Positions 1 through 10,015 are shown, counted from the stretch's first letter. The stretch is DNA of 64,000 nt from Paenibacillus albus (GCF_003952225.1 NZ_CP034437.1:1812501-1876500); one strand, 5' to 3'. Notes: generated by a model from the letters alone, not told the origin. A program made the numbers and translations.

Positions 1-1496
<1,496 letters not shown>

Positions 1497-1587
1497 AAAT
1501 AAGTGAAATCAGCTAATGCAAGAAACCTTCGCAAAGGTTCGTATCCAGTTTTCAGGGTGTTAAGGTTTGCCCGAACATTCATGTTGT

Positions 1588-1663
1588 TCCCTGATAGCTC
1601 AGTTGGTAGAGCACTCGACTGTTAATCGAGTTGTCACAGGTTCGAGTCCTGTTCGGGGAGCCA
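1588..1663 (+). tRNA. tRNA-Asn (GTT)
   Basis: Full cloverleaf of 76 nt with an encoded CCA. The anticodon GTT sits in the loop CTGTTAA. The acceptor stem TCCCTGA pairs with TCGGGGA. First gene of the tRNA array behind the 23S gene. Confidence 0.96.
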
Positions 1664-1668
1664 TTCAT

Positions 1669-1756
1669 GGGGAAGTACCCAAGTGGCTCAAGGGGACCCT
1701 CTGCTAAGGGGTTAGACTGCGCAAGTGGTGCGAGGGTTCGAATCCCTCCTTCTCCG
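1669..1756 (+). tRNA. tRNA-Ser (GCT)
   Basis: Class II tRNA of 88 nt with a long variable arm. Loop CTGCTAA gives anticodon GCT. The acceptor stem GGGGAAG pairs with CTTCTCC, with one G-T pair. Unlike its neighbours it does not encode CCA: the discriminator G is followed by TCG, so the 3' end must be added by a nucleotidyltransferase. Confidence 0.95.
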
Positions 1757-1774
1757 TCGTAAAATTTTTAGTTA

Positions 1775-1849
1775 GGCCCGTTGGTCAAGTGGTTAAGACA
1801 CCTCCCTTTCACGGAGGTAACAGGGGTTCGAGTCCCCTACGGGTCACCA
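1775..1849 (+). tRNA. tRNA-Glu (TTC)
   Basis: Cloverleaf of 75 nt with encoded CCA. The loop CTTTCAC shows anticodon TTC. The sequence is of the usual Bacillus-type tRNA-Glu form. Confidence 0.96.
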
Positions 1850-1863
1850 TTCATACTTCCCAT

Positions 1864-1939
1864 GGAGGCTTAGCTCAGCTGGGAGAGCATCTGCCTTACA
1901 AGCAGAGGGTCGGCGGTTCGATCCCGTCAGCCTCCACCA
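1864..1939 (+). tRNA. tRNA-Val (TAC)
   Basis: Cloverleaf of 76 nt with encoded CCA. The loop CTTACAA shows anticodon TAC. The acceptor stem GGAGGCT pairs with AGCCTCC. Confidence 0.96.
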
Positions 1940-1952
1940 TTTAACTTAATAT

Positions 1953-2029
1953 CGCGGGGTGGAGCAGCTCGGTAGCTCGTCGGGCTCATAACCCGAAGGC
2001 CGCAGGTTCAAATCCTGCCCCCGCAACCA
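1953..2029 (+). tRNA. Initiator tRNA-fMet (CAT)
   Basis: 77 nt with encoded CCA and the loop CTCATAA (anticodon CAT). The first base C faces A at position 72 and cannot pair. This is the hallmark of a bacterial initiator tRNA, so this is fMet rather than elongator Met. Confidence 0.95.
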
Positions 2030-2067
2030 AATTATATTTCGAATCTGTATTCGAAATAGCTCAACGC

Positions 2068-2144
2068 GGAGCCGTGGTGTAGTGGCCCAACATGCCTGCC
2101 TGTCACGCAGGAGACCGCGGGTTCGAATCCCGTCGGCTCCGCCA
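2068..2144 (+). tRNA. tRNA-Asp (GTC)
   Basis: 77 nt with encoded CCA. The loop CTGTCAC shows anticodon GTC, and the acceptor stem GGAGCCG pairs with CGGCTCC. Confidence 0.96.
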
Positions 2145-2169
2145 TTCTTTAAAACATGTAAGACATCAT

Positions 2170-2245
<76 letters not shown>

Positions 2246-2254
2246 TTTTTACAT

Positions 2255-2330
2255 GAGCCATTAGCTCAGTTGGTAGAGCACCTGACTTTTAATCAGGGTG
2301 TCGTAGGTTCGAGTCCTACATGGCTCACCA
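2255..2330 (+). tRNA. tRNA-Lys (TTT)
   Basis: 76 nt with encoded CCA. The loop CTTTTAA shows anticodon TTT. The acceptor stem is GAGCCAT/ATGGCTC. Confidence 0.96.
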
Positions 2331-2365
2331 TTTTCTAGCCAAAGAAAATGGATGCAACATAACGT

Positions 2366-2448
2366 GCGCGTATGGCGGAATTGGCAGACGCACCAGACTT
2401 AGGATCTGGCGGGCGACCGTGGGGGTTCAAGTCCCTCTACGCGCACCA
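2366..2448 (+). tRNA. tRNA-Leu (TAG)
   Basis: Class II tRNA of 83 nt with encoded CCA and a variable arm. The loop CTTAGGA shows anticodon TAG. Confidence 0.95.
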
Positions 2449-2456
2449 TAATTTTT

Positions 2457-2531
2457 GCGGAAGTGGCTCAGCGGTAGAGCATCGCCTTGCCAAGGCGAGG
2501 GTCGCGGGTTCGATTCCCGTCTTCCGCTCCA
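2457..2531 (+). tRNA. tRNA-Gly (GCC)
   Basis: 75 nt with encoded CCA. The loop TTGCCAA shows anticodon GCC. Confidence 0.96.
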
Positions 2532-2534
2532 TTA

Positions 2535-2611
2535 GTGCCCTTAGCTCAGCTGGATAGAGCATTTGACTACGAATCAAAAGGTCGGGAGTTCGAATCTCTC
2601 AGGGCACGCCA
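2535..2611 (+). tRNA. tRNA-Arg (ACG)
   Basis: 77 nt with encoded CCA. The loop CTACGAA shows anticodon ACG, whose A34 is normally deaminated to inosine by TadA. Confidence 0.96.
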
Positions 2612-2632
2612 TTTTTTTTCACTTCTTTGTAA

Positions 2633-2709
2633 CGGGATGTAGCTCAGCTTGGTAGAGCACCTGGTTTGGGACCAGGGGGTCGCATGTTCAAATCGTGTCA
2701 TCCCGACCA
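2633..2709 (+). tRNA. tRNA-Pro (TGG)
   Basis: 77 nt with encoded CCA. The loop TTTGGGA shows anticodon TGG. Last gene of the array; a terminator follows after 13 nt. Confidence 0.96.
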
Positions 2710-2722
2710 TAATTAACAGACA

Positions 2723-2753
2723 AGCTTCTTGCTTCTAGCAAGAGGCTTTTTTT
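2723..2753 (+). terminator. Intrinsic terminator of the rRNA-tRNA operon
   Basis: A 10-bp stem (AGCTTCTTGC/GCAAGAGGCT, one G-T pair) with a 5-nt loop is followed by seven T. It closes the rRNA-tRNA transcription unit. Confidence 0.92.
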
Positions 2754-2776
2754 GTGCTTTTCAATCGTCAATTTAT

Positions 2777-2788
2777 TAAAACGTTTTA
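2777..2788. promoter_or_regulatory. Palindrome TAAAACGTTTTA, LacI-family-like operator
   Basis: A perfect 12-bp palindrome with a central CG, as is typical of LacI/GalR-family operators. The AAAACGTTTT core recurs at 3015-3024, so two copies flank the promoter region of the sugar importer operon. The regulator is not encoded nearby. Confidence 0.4.
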
Positions 2789-2900
2789 CATAATTTTAAC
2801 GGATTTTTATCGCTTTTTATTTCGTTTTTATAAGGAGGATCGTCATAAACCCAGCAGTATCAAGGGTTTTACATCTAAGAAACATCCCCTTGTTTTAATG

Positions 2901-2930
2901 TTGTTAAAATTGCCCACGGGATGGTAAGAT
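2901..2930 (+). promoter_or_regulatory. Candidate promoter of the sugar importer operon
   Basis: TTGTTA (2901-2906) and TAAGAT (2925-2930) are separated by 18 bp and resemble a sigma-A promoter. This gives a leader of about 140 nt before the solute-binding protein gene at 3081. The rest of the 327-bp gap 2754-3080 holds only the operator-like sites listed separately. Confidence 0.4.
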
Positions 2931-2946
2931 GACATTACAAGCTCGT

Positions 2947-2960
2947 TGTAAGCACTTACA
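2947..2960. promoter_or_regulatory. cre-like site (CcpA)
   Basis: TGTAAGCACTTACA matches the cre consensus TGWAARCGYTWNCW at 13 of 14 positions (A instead of G at position 8). It lies just downstream of the candidate promoter, a position where CcpA usually represses. Confidence 0.45.
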
Positions 2961-3014
2961 TTACGGTTTTGGCCGACCAGCTGACGGTCATGAACGACTT
3001 CTCTCCGGAGAGTA

Positions 3015-3024
3015 AAAACGTTTT
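3015..3024. promoter_or_regulatory. Second AAAACGTTTT palindrome
   Basis: A second copy of the 10-bp palindrome found at 2777-2788, about 55 bp before the start codon at 3081. The paired arrangement would suit looping or roadblock control by a LacI-family repressor; this is an inference. Confidence 0.35.
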
Positions 3025-3080
3025 ATGTGCTTAACCTATCGGCTTGTCCATGTTTATTCATATCTGAGGGGGATTAGTCC

Positions 3081-4760
3081 ATGAAGAGCAGAAAAGCAAT
3101 TGCTTTACTCACCTCGGCCATACTCCTACTAGCATTCCAGGCAGCATGTTCAAATTCGGGCAACAACGACAACTCTAAGAATGACACCGCTACAACGACG
3201 AACAATTCCACGAAGACGAACAACAATTCAGGTTCGACTAACACAGCAACGAATGACACCACGTCAGACAACAGTACCACTAACACCACCACAGATGACT
3301 CCGCGAAGAAGGAAGACAAAACGATCACATTCGCTACCATCACGAACTACTACACAGCCGGTCTTCAGGTAGCTGCGGATGACTATCACAAGCTGCATCC
3401 GGAAACGACAGTTAAAATCGATATCATTTCCGATAACACGACTTACCAGACGGGGTTCCAAGCGAAGATGGCAGCGGGCGGCGATGACGCTCCGGATATC
3501 GTGCATGCGAACTTGCTGGGCGACAGCTCGGCGAACAACGTCAAGAAAGGCTTCCTCTTGAAGCTCGACGATTTCGTTAAGCAACCCAACCCTTACAACA
3601 ACGGGACTTCATTGTGGGATGGCGTAGACTCTGCTTACTGGCCATATGCGTATACTTCGGACGGTAACATTTTCATGGTTCCATTCGACCTCGTTGGCAC
3701 AGGATTTTTCTATAATAAGGATCTCTTTGCGAAAGCGGGAATCTCGGATGCGCCGGCAACATGGGAAGATCTCTTCGCAGATTTGCAAAAACTGAAAGAT
3801 TCGAGCACCATTCCGCTCGCAATGTCCCAAGCGACTGGAAGCGACTATGAAGGCTGGATGGTAGGCGCTTTCCTCGACTGGTCGACGCGTCAATATGTGC
3901 CGGAAGCACTCGTTCAAGCAGGAGATGCTATCGACACGCCGCAAGTTGAAGCTATTAACTCCAAAGTGACTTACTCTGCCGATAATCCATTCTTCGATAT
4001 CGGTGCCGTATACAACACGGAACGGCAGCTTGCATTTTGGAAATCCGGCAAATATGATGTGACCGGTCCTGCTGAGCAAAAAACGTGGTCGACATTGAAA
4101 CAACTATCCAAATTCCTGCAACCAGGCTACGCGACGATGAAAGATGCGGATGCTTACCAGTTGTTCATCTCCGGTAAAGCGGCTGCTTACTGGAACGGCA
4201 GCTGGCAAGTTGGACAAATTTTGAAAGATCAGAAGTCGCTTGGCGACAAAGCATTCCAGTGGGGAACATTCAAATTCCCTGACTTCAAGGATGCAGATCC
4301 GAACTTCCCTGGCCATCCTCGCGGTATTCTTGTTCCAGGTCACCAACTGGCGATCACGAACAAGAAGGATGCTGAAGGCGTCGCTCGTTCCGAAGACTTC
4401 CTGCAATTCCTGTACTCGCCTGAAGAAGCGCAAAAAGTATTTACGACTACGATCGACGCCGGCCAATTCGTTCAAGGCCCAAGCCTGGTCAAGGGAGTAA
4501 CGTTGTCCGACGAAGTAAATTCGTACCTGAAGGGCTTCTTGGTTGCTGGTAACATGACACCGATGTCGTTAATCACTGGCGGTAACCCAGCGGCTGAACC
4601 GAACGCGACGGCCGACATGAAAAACCTTGAACTGAAGTACTACAACGACAAGATCTCGCTCGAAGATTATTTGAAACAAAGAGCTGCGCTTGCTAAGAAA
4701 ACGAACGAGCAATACATCAAGGACAACAAGATCGACTTGGATCCAAAGACAAATCCATAA
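3081..4760 (+). CDS. Sugar ABC transporter substrate-binding lipoprotein
   Basis: A 559-residue extracellular solute-binding protein of the family-1 (carbohydrate) type. It should capture an oligosaccharide or monosaccharide outside the membrane and pass it to the two permeases that follow. The first 22 residues form a lipoprotein signal with Cys23 in an FQAAC context; Gln at -3 is a little unusual for a lipobox. Residues 24-78 are a very Asn/Thr/Asp-rich linker, and the periplasmic-binding fold follows. The ribosome site GAGGGGG lies 8 bases before ATG. No ATPase gene is present in the operon, so a shared MsmX-type ATPase is probably used. The substrate is unknown; the GH78-like enzyme in the operon hints at a rhamnose-containing glycan. 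Confidence 0.9.
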   Translation: MKSRKAIALLTSAILLLAFQAACSNSGNNDNSKNDTATTTNNSTKTNNNSGSTNTATNDTTSDNSTTNTTTDDSAKKEDKTITFATITNYYTAGLQVAADDYHKLHPETTVKIDIISDNTTYQTGFQAKMAAGGDDAPDIVHANLLGDSSANNVKKGFLLKLDDFVKQPNPYNNGTSLWDGVDSAYWPYAYTSDGNIFMVPFDLVGTGFFYNKDLFAKAGISDAPATWEDLFADLQKLKDSSTIPLAMSQATGSDYEGWMVGAFLDWSTRQYVPEALVQAGDAIDTPQVEAINSKVTYSADNPFFDIGAVYNTERQLAFWKSGKYDVTGPAEQKTWSTLKQLSKFLQPGYATMKDADAYQLFISGKAAAYWNGSWQVGQILKDQKSLGDKAFQWGTFKFPDFKDADPNFPGHPRGILVPGHQLAITNKKDAEGVARSEDFLQFLYSPEEAQKVFTTTIDAGQFVQGPSLVKGVTLSDEVNSYLKGFLVAGNMTPMSLITGGNPAAEPNATADMKNLELKYYNDKISLEDYLKQRAALAKKTNEQYIKDNKIDLDPKTNP

Positions 4761-4773
4761 TGGATTCAGACGG

Positions 4774-4805
4774 GGACGGGGCTGTGGCAATAGCCACACC
4801 CGTCC
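4774..4805 (+). terminator. Intra-operon hairpin after the binding-protein gene
   Basis: An interrupted stem (GGaCGGG..TGTGGC/GCCACACCCGTCC, loop AATA) is followed by CTTCTTTT. Placed between the binding protein and the permeases, it probably protects the upstream mRNA or terminates partially. Binding protein would then be made in excess over permease. Confidence 0.55.
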
Positions 4806-4846
4806 CTTCTTTTAACCGGACTTCTTTCAGCAAAGGAGATAAACCG

Positions 4847-5722
4847 ATGAATTTGATTAAATTGAAGCGATACGGAACGTCGTACTTGTTTCTAATCCCA
4901 TCGTTTCTGTTTATCGCGACATTTCTATATTATCCGGTCTTCTTGGCGCTCGTTCATTCCTTCACGAAGTGGAACCTGGTCACATCGACATGGATCGGCC
5001 TGGACAATTTCAAGAGAATGTTCAACGAATCGAGCTTTCACCAGGCGGTGAGAAATCAATTCATTTACACCTTTACGGATGTAGCAAAAGCAATTACTTT
5101 TCCGTTAATCGGAGCAGAATTAATTCATCTGCTAGGCGGCAACAAAACGAAATATATGTTCCGTACCGGCTTTATTCTACCAATGCTGCTGCCTGGGGTC
5201 GTATCGTACTTGCTCTGGACGAATATCTATGACCCGACGAACGGGCTACTGAATCAATTGCTGCACGTTTTTGGCATGAACGCCACACATGCTTGGCTTG
5301 GTGAGGAGAAGACCGCGATTTGGGCAATCGTGATGTTCGGTGTGCCATTCATCTCCGGCTTACCGTTTCTAATCTTCTACGCGGCAATCGGCAACATGAA
5401 TTATGAACAACTGGAAGCGGCTCGCATCGACGGCGCCACCGGTTGGCAATTGTTTACGAAGATGCATCTCCCTTCCCTCAGACCGCAATTCAAAATCGTC
5501 ATCATTCTCACGATTCTCGGAAGCTTGCAGGATTACGTGAAGATCAGCATCATGACCGGCGGCGGCCCTGGCGTGGCCACGACGAACCCGGCGATGATTA
5601 TGTATAACGCGGCATTTGGATCCTCCCAATACGGTTACGGTTCCGCGATCGGCGTCGCGCTCTTCCTTATCATTCTCGTTTTGACGATCTTTAACTTGAA
5701 ATTCTTGAAAACGGACTATTAA
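4847..5722 (+). CDS. Sugar ABC transporter permease (MalF/UgpA type)
   Basis: An inner-membrane permease of 291 residues with about six hydrophobic segments. The first follows a short basic N-terminus (MNLIKLKRYG). The EAA loop that contacts the ATPase is visible as EQLEAARIDGATGWQLF. The ATG at 4847 is chosen because AAAGGAG lies just before it at 4832-4838; a frame-open ATG at 4760 would add residues encoded by the intergenic hairpin. It pairs with the next permease to form the channel. Confidence 0.9.
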   Translation: MNLIKLKRYGTSYLFLIPSFLFIATFLYYPVFLALVHSFTKWNLVTSTWIGLDNFKRMFNESSFHQAVRNQFIYTFTDVAKAITFPLIGAELIHLLGGNKTKYMFRTGFILPMLLPGVVSYLLWTNIYDPTNGLLNQLLHVFGMNATHAWLGEEKTAIWAIVMFGVPFISGLPFLIFYAAIGNMNYEQLEAARIDGATGWQLFTKMHLPSLRPQFKIVIILTILGSLQDYVKISIMTGGGPGVATTNPAMIMYNAAFGSSQYGYGSAIGVALFLIILVLTIFNLKFLKTDY

Positions 5723-5736
5723 TAGGGGGCGCTCTC

Positions 5737-6552
5737 ATGGAACGTTCATTGGCCAAATGGACCGGTGGGACTTTGCTCACCATTTTGTTGATACTGACGT
5801 TGTTCCCGTTCGCCGTGTTGATCTTCTTCTCGTTCAAGACGCAGCTGGAGGTCATGATCGACTTCTGGGGTTTGCCGGATAAGCTGCATTTCGAGAACTA
5901 TTCGGCGGCTTGGAAAGCTGTTCGTTCCAGCATCGGCAACTCGTTGTTCGTCTGTGCCGCTACCGTCTTTGGTGCGGTCCTGATTGGTTCCTTATCGGGC
6001 TATGTTTTCGCGCGTCACAAATTTCCGCTTAAAGGACCACTCTACATGCTCCTGATCGGGGTCATGATGGTACCGAGCTTGCTGACTATCGTGCCGCTCT
6101 ACGCCATTATCAACAACTTGCACGTCACGCATTCGTTCTGGGGTTTGATCCTGCCTTACATATCGGGCACGCAGCTGCTCGGCATCATGCTCTGCCGCAC
6201 GTTGTTCGAATCGTTGCCGGAAGAACTGTTCGAAGCGGCGCGGATGGATGGCGGCAACGAGTTCTACCTATATTCCCGCATCGCGCTGCCGCTGTGCGTG
6301 CCGATTCTCGTCACGATCGGCATCGTCACGTTCCTAGCCGTATACAGCGATTATCTCTGGCCGGCAATCGTGCTCGACCAGGATCATCAGACGTTTACGA
6401 TGGCGGCGGTTGGTCTCAACAAATCCGGCCGGACGGATATCGGACTATCGTTCGCGGCTTACATCATCGGCAGTATTCCGAGCGTCATCGTCATTTGGTT
6501 TGGCATGAAGTATTATATTGAGGGCATGACATCCGGAGCTATTAAATCGTAA
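5737..6552 (+). CDS. Sugar ABC transporter permease (MalG/UgpE type)
   Basis: The second channel subunit has 271 residues and six predicted membrane helices. The EAA loop reads EELFEAARMDGGNEFYLY, and the C-terminus KYYIEGMTSGAIKS is typical of MalG-like permeases. It starts 14 bp behind the first permease with an AGGGGG ribosome site. With the binding protein at 3081 it forms a carbohydrate importer lacking its own ATPase. Confidence 0.92.
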   Translation: MERSLAKWTGGTLLTILLILTLFPFAVLIFFSFKTQLEVMIDFWGLPDKLHFENYSAAWKAVRSSIGNSLFVCAATVFGAVLIGSLSGYVFARHKFPLKGPLYMLLIGVMMVPSLLTIVPLYAIINNLHVTHSFWGLILPYISGTQLLGIMLCRTLFESLPEELFEAARMDGGNEFYLYSRIALPLCVPILVTIGIVTFLAVYSDYLWPAIVLDQDHQTFTMAAVGLNKSGRTDIGLSFAAYIIGSIPSVIVIWFGMKYYIEGMTSGAIKS

Positions 6553-6569
6553 CCGAAAAGAGGTACCAT

Positions 6570-8729
6570 ATGAACACTCAGCAAAATATAGAGCTGCCGC
6601 TATGGCTGTGGCATGAGAAGAGAGAGCAGCATCCGAGCTTTACCCTATCGCGTACGTTTACGCTGGAACAGGAAGTCGTCGGCGTATCGTTCCACGCTTC
6701 GTTTACAGGTGCTGCCCGCATCGTGCTGGATGGGGAGCTCGTTGCAACGATAGAGGAACGAGCAGGCAACGCAGGCGAGTGGCTGCACATTGCGAATTTC
6801 CCGAATGCGCTGCAGGCAGGAGAGCATGAGCTGAAGCTTGAGCTAAGCTGTAGCAGCTTCATACCACTGGCGGAAGTGAACTATTATCTATGGAACCGTC
6901 TTGTCGGGGCGATTGCTTATTTGCAAGGGGATGGCTTATGGTTAGTGACAGACGAGTCATGGCAAGCCGATGATACGCAAGCTTCGATAATATGCAAGCT
7001 CGGCGAGGAGCCGTTCGGCGATTTGGAAAATAGTCCGGCTGCGTTCGTAGCAGGCGGTTATGGCGATATTGAAGCGTACGATCTGAACAGTACGACGGTT
7101 ATTGGGGAGGAAGCACTTCAATCGGCAGTCTCGAACGGCGTCGTGAGCGTAACCGGCAAGCACGGTCAAGACGGAACGCTTGTGAAGCCTGAGCAGCAGC
7201 AGCTTGAGCTGTTCTATCATCTGCGCAAGCAGAATGAATGGAAAGCGATGCGGGAGCTGCAGCGCGGGATGAATCTCAGCGGAGCCTCATCGGTGACGAT
7301 TGATCTGCAGGCGGAGCATAATTGCCGGCTCGCAGTGGTCAATAACGGAGCTGAGCGCGTGAAGCTGCTCTGGAACGGAGCAGAGTCGCTCCATGAGCTC
7401 GCGCACTATGACGGCTGTATCACGGAATGGCTTGAAATTGAGCCAGGGCAAACGCAATATACGCTGCCGCAAGGCTGCCGATATATTCAGCTGTTCGTGC
7501 TGGGCGAGGTCGGACAGCCTTTTGCCCTGGAAGTGAAGTTCCAATCTGTGCATGTCGCACTTCGTCAAGCAGGTACATTGTCTAGCGATTCCGAGCAGCT
7601 AAATGAGATTTTCCAGGTGTCTGCGCACACGAGCCGAATTTGCCATCAAATTGGGCTATGGGACGGCATTAAGCGGGATCGCCTCAATTGGACGTTCGAC
7701 TTCTATTTGGCGGCCAAGTCGTGTTATTTTCTATGGGATGATACGAAGGTCATTCAGAGAGCGGTTCGGGAGCTAGGCGTCGATACGCCAAGCGGGCATT
7801 GGATGAACAGCATTTGTGAGTATACGCTCTGGTGGCTGAAGACGGTGTGCGAATATTATGTGCAGACTGGCGACAAGACCTTCGTGCTGGAGATGAAAGA
7901 GCCGCTGCAGCGCCATATTGCATGGGTGGGGCAAAATACGAAGCCCGGCGTCGGACTTCTGCCGCAGGATGGCGTTCTCGTAGAATGGGTGCCGCTTACG
8001 GATGAGGAGCGCGCGGTTGCGCTTCAAGCGATATATGCGCTCACTCGGGCGGATTTGCTGAAGCTGGCAGTGGCTATGCCGGAGCTCGAGCTTGCGATTG
8101 ACTGGCCGCTTCAGACGCTGACTTCGGAGCATTATTTGAAACAGCCTTACGCTCTCGCGGTCAAGGTGCTCGGAATTGCAAGCGGCTATGTGTCGGATGA
8201 TGCGGCAGTCGCTTTTCTGGACAGCTATCAATTGGCTGATCCGCTCACGCCGCTATCGGCCTTTCAGCTGGCGGAATGCTATTCTCGCTATGGCAGGCAT
8301 GAACGTGCCTATGAGATCATAAAGACGGTATGGGGCGGTATGCTGGACAATGGCGCGACAACGTTCTGGGAATCGTACACCGTTCGCCCGGATAGCTCAA
8401 AGCGGGATTTTCACGATGCGCTCACGACGTATACGGCGTATGGCTCTTATCGGATGAGCTTGTGCCACGCTTGGTCGAGCACGCCGGTGAAGTGGATTGG
8501 CGAGGTCGTGCTCGGCATACAGCCGCTGTCGCCAGGCTACAGCAAGGTGCGAATTGCGCCGACGCCGGTTGGCGGCATCCGTTCTTGCAAAGGCACGGTC
8601 AATACGCCGCATGGCGACCTGACTGTGCAGTGGCATTACGACGAAGACGGGGCGTTCCGTTATGTGGTGACGGCGCCACCGGGGGTGACGGTAGTAGAGA
8701 TGGCTGGAAGCGAGCAGCCTTCAGTATAG
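6570..8729 (+). CDS. GH78-like alpha-L-rhamnosidase family glycosidase
   Basis: A cytoplasmic protein of 719 residues without a signal peptide, 17 bp behind the permease gene. An N-terminal beta-rich region (about 1-330) is followed by an alpha/alpha-barrel region. The central motif DGIKRDRLNW (Asp365 onward) corresponds to the conserved DGxKRDRLxW of GH78 enzymes, and a C-terminal beta domain contains LGIQPLSPGYSKVRI, usual for rhamnosidases. It probably hydrolyses the imported glycan inside the cell. Rhamnose specificity is inferred from family similarity; other GH78-like enzymes act on different residues. Confidence 0.72.
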   Translation: MNTQQNIELPLWLWHEKREQHPSFTLSRTFTLEQEVVGVSFHASFTGAARIVLDGELVATIEERAGNAGEWLHIANFPNALQAGEHELKLELSCSSFIPLAEVNYYLWNRLVGAIAYLQGDGLWLVTDESWQADDTQASIICKLGEEPFGDLENSPAAFVAGGYGDIEAYDLNSTTVIGEEALQSAVSNGVVSVTGKHGQDGTLVKPEQQQLELFYHLRKQNEWKAMRELQRGMNLSGASSVTIDLQAEHNCRLAVVNNGAERVKLLWNGAESLHELAHYDGCITEWLEIEPGQTQYTLPQGCRYIQLFVLGEVGQPFALEVKFQSVHVALRQAGTLSSDSEQLNEIFQVSAHTSRICHQIGLWDGIKRDRLNWTFDFYLAAKSCYFLWDDTKVIQRAVRELGVDTPSGHWMNSICEYTLWWLKTVCEYYVQTGDKTFVLEMKEPLQRHIAWVGQNTKPGVGLLPQDGVLVEWVPLTDEERAVALQAIYALTRADLLKLAVAMPELELAIDWPLQTLTSEHYLKQPYALAVKVLGIASGYVSDDAAVAFLDSYQLADPLTPLSAFQLAECYSRYGRHERAYEIIKTVWGGMLDNGATTFWESYTVRPDSSKRDFHDALTTYTAYGSYRMSLCHAWSSTPVKWIGEVVLGIQPLSPGYSKVRIAPTPVGGIRSCKGTVNTPHGDLTVQWHYDEDGAFRYVVTAPPGVTVVEMAGSEQPSV

Positions 8730-8745
8730 TTCACCCGGATAAAAG

Positions 8746-8783
8746 CAGCCGTTCTCGTGTTTACACGCGGAGCGGCTGTTTGT
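8746..8783 (+). terminator. Terminator of the sugar importer operon
   Basis: The CAGCCG.../...CGGCTG stem with inner CGTGT/ACACG pairing is followed by TTTGTT. It separates the glycosidase gene from xpt. Confidence 0.7.
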
Positions 8784-8840
8784 TGTGCAGCTGTACCGGA
8801 CAAGGGTAGAATGGAGGAAGAGGAAGGAGCGTGGCTGCTT

Positions 8841-9410
8841 ATGGAGCTGCTTAAGGAAAAAATTAGACAAGAGGGCATCGTTCTTGAGGGTGGCGTCCTG
8901 AAGGTGGATACGTTCTTGAACCATCAAGTCGATGCGGGGCTGATGATGGCGATGGGACAAGCTTTTGCAGAGTTGTTCGGTGAAGCGGGTGTTACGAAGA
9001 TCATGACCGTAGAGTCGTCCGGCATCGCTCCGGCTGTCATGGCAGCATACCTGATGAGTATACCGATGGTGTTCGCGCGCAAGAGGAAGTCGCTCACGAT
9101 GCAGTCGGATCTCTATTCCGAGAAGATCTACTCCTACACGAAGCAGGAGGAGAGCGAGGTTACGGTGTCAAAGAAATTTCTTGAGCAAGGTGACCGAGTG
9201 CTCATCATTGATGATTTTCTCGCGAATGGCGAGGCTGCGCTTGGGATGGCACGCATTGCCGAGCATGCGGGAGCAGAAGTCGCCGGCATCGGCATTGTTA
9301 TAGAAAAGTCGTTCCAGGCAGGAAGAGGCAAGCTAATCGAGCATGGATACCGAGTGGAATCGCTGGCGCGTATTGCCTCGCTTGACGGCGGCGTGGTAAC
9401 GTTTGTTTAG
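8841..9410 (+). CDS. xpt: Xanthine phosphoribosyltransferase
   Basis: A purine salvage enzyme converting xanthine and PRPP to XMP. At 189 residues it matches Bacillus Xpt in length and closely in sequence. The start MELLKEKI is the usual Xpt N-terminus, [10 protein letters not shown] is conserved, and the PRPP-binding motif reads [13 protein letters not shown]. The ATG at 8841 is preferred over an in-frame ATG at 8811 by family length and by the GGAAGGAG stretch before it. In Bacillus, xpt lies with pbuX under a purine riboswitch. Here it stands alone, and the 60 bases after the terminator are too short for that riboswitch. Confidence 0.95.
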   Translation: MELLKEKIRQEGIVLEGGVLKVDTFLNHQVDAGLMMAMGQAFAELFGEAGVTKIMTVESSGIAPAVMAAYLMSIPMVFARKRKSLTMQSDLYSEKIYSYTKQEESEVTVSKKFLEQGDRVLIIDDFLANGEAALGMARIAEHAGAEVAGIGIVIEKSFQAGRGKLIEHGYRVESLARIASLDGGVVTFV

Positions 9411-9508
9411 TAGTGAAAGAAGTATTTTGCAGGCGTGTGATAGATAACTCCAGGTTGCTGTGTCTATAAGGTGAAGTGTTATATAGCCGATATGGAGGAA
9501 TGATGAAG

Positions 9509-9979
9509 ATGACAAATGAACTCGTTAGAAATGCAGTAACGGAGAATGACCGGGAGATTATCAACTGGCGAGTCATGCACGCGCCGCGCGAAGTGGTGTT
9601 CGAGGCTTGGCGCAATCCGGAGCAGCTGGCGAGCTGGTGGGGACCGAACGGGTTCACGAATACATTCCAGACGTTTGAGTTCGAGCAAGGCGGCCAGTGG
9701 GAGTTTGTCATGCACGGACCTGACGGTACGGACTATAAGAATAAGAGCGAGTTCACCGTGATTGAAGCGCCGGAGCGGGTCGTGTTTAAGCATCTGAACG
9801 GTCCGCATTTTCAAATGACGGCAATCTTCGAGGAAGTGGACGCGAACAATACGAAGCTTACGTGGCGAATGCTGTTTGATACGGCAAAAGAATTCGAGAT
9901 GGTGAAGTCCTACGCCGTGGAAGGTAATGAGCAGAATTTCGACCGTCTGCAAGCGTTGCTGCTGGAGCAGCGCGGTTAA
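9509..9979 (+). CDS. SRPBCC family protein (AHSA1-like)
   Basis: A 156-residue START/Bet v1-like protein of the activator-of-Hsp90 homology group. Typical features are ASWWGPNGFTNT after the first helix, GGQWEFVMHGPDG, and a C-terminal amphipathic helix. Members bind hydrophobic ligands or act in stress responses; the ligand is unknown. Of three clustered ATGs the one at 9509 has GGAGGA at 9 nt, while 9500 and 9503 are too close to it. It is transcribed alone and ends in the convergent terminator. Confidence 0.8.
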   Translation: MTNELVRNAVTENDREIINWRVMHAPREVVFEAWRNPEQLASWWGPNGFTNTFQTFEFEQGGQWEFVMHGPDGTDYKNKSEFTVIEAPERVVFKHLNGPHFQMTAIFEEVDANNTKLTWRMLFDTAKEFEMVKSYAVEGNEQNFDRLQALLLEQRG

Positions 9980-9983
9980 TAAG

Positions 9984-10015
9984 AAACGTCCTCGCCTTAA
10001 TGGCCGAGGACGTTT
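9984..10015. terminator. Bidirectional terminator between convergent genes
   Basis: An 11-bp perfect stem (AAACGTCCTCG/CGAGGACGTTT) carries T-rich sequence on both sides. It serves the SRPBCC gene on + and the membrane-protein gene on -. The stop codon of the minus-strand gene (9997-9999) lies in its loop. Confidence 0.85.

Noticed and set aside
2372..2557. Open frame of 61 codons across two tRNA genes
   Set aside because: It reads through tRNA-Leu and tRNA-Gly; well-known false protein 'MAELADAPDLGSGG' type.
4760..4846. Extended start of the first sugar permease at 4760
   Set aside because: The extra 29 residues are encoded by the intergenic hairpin, have no ribosome site, and precede a clear AAAGGAG-ATG at 4847.
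8784..8840. Purine riboswitch before xpt
   Set aside because: Only about 57 bp lie between the upstream terminator and the start codon, and none of the conserved aptamer bases were found.
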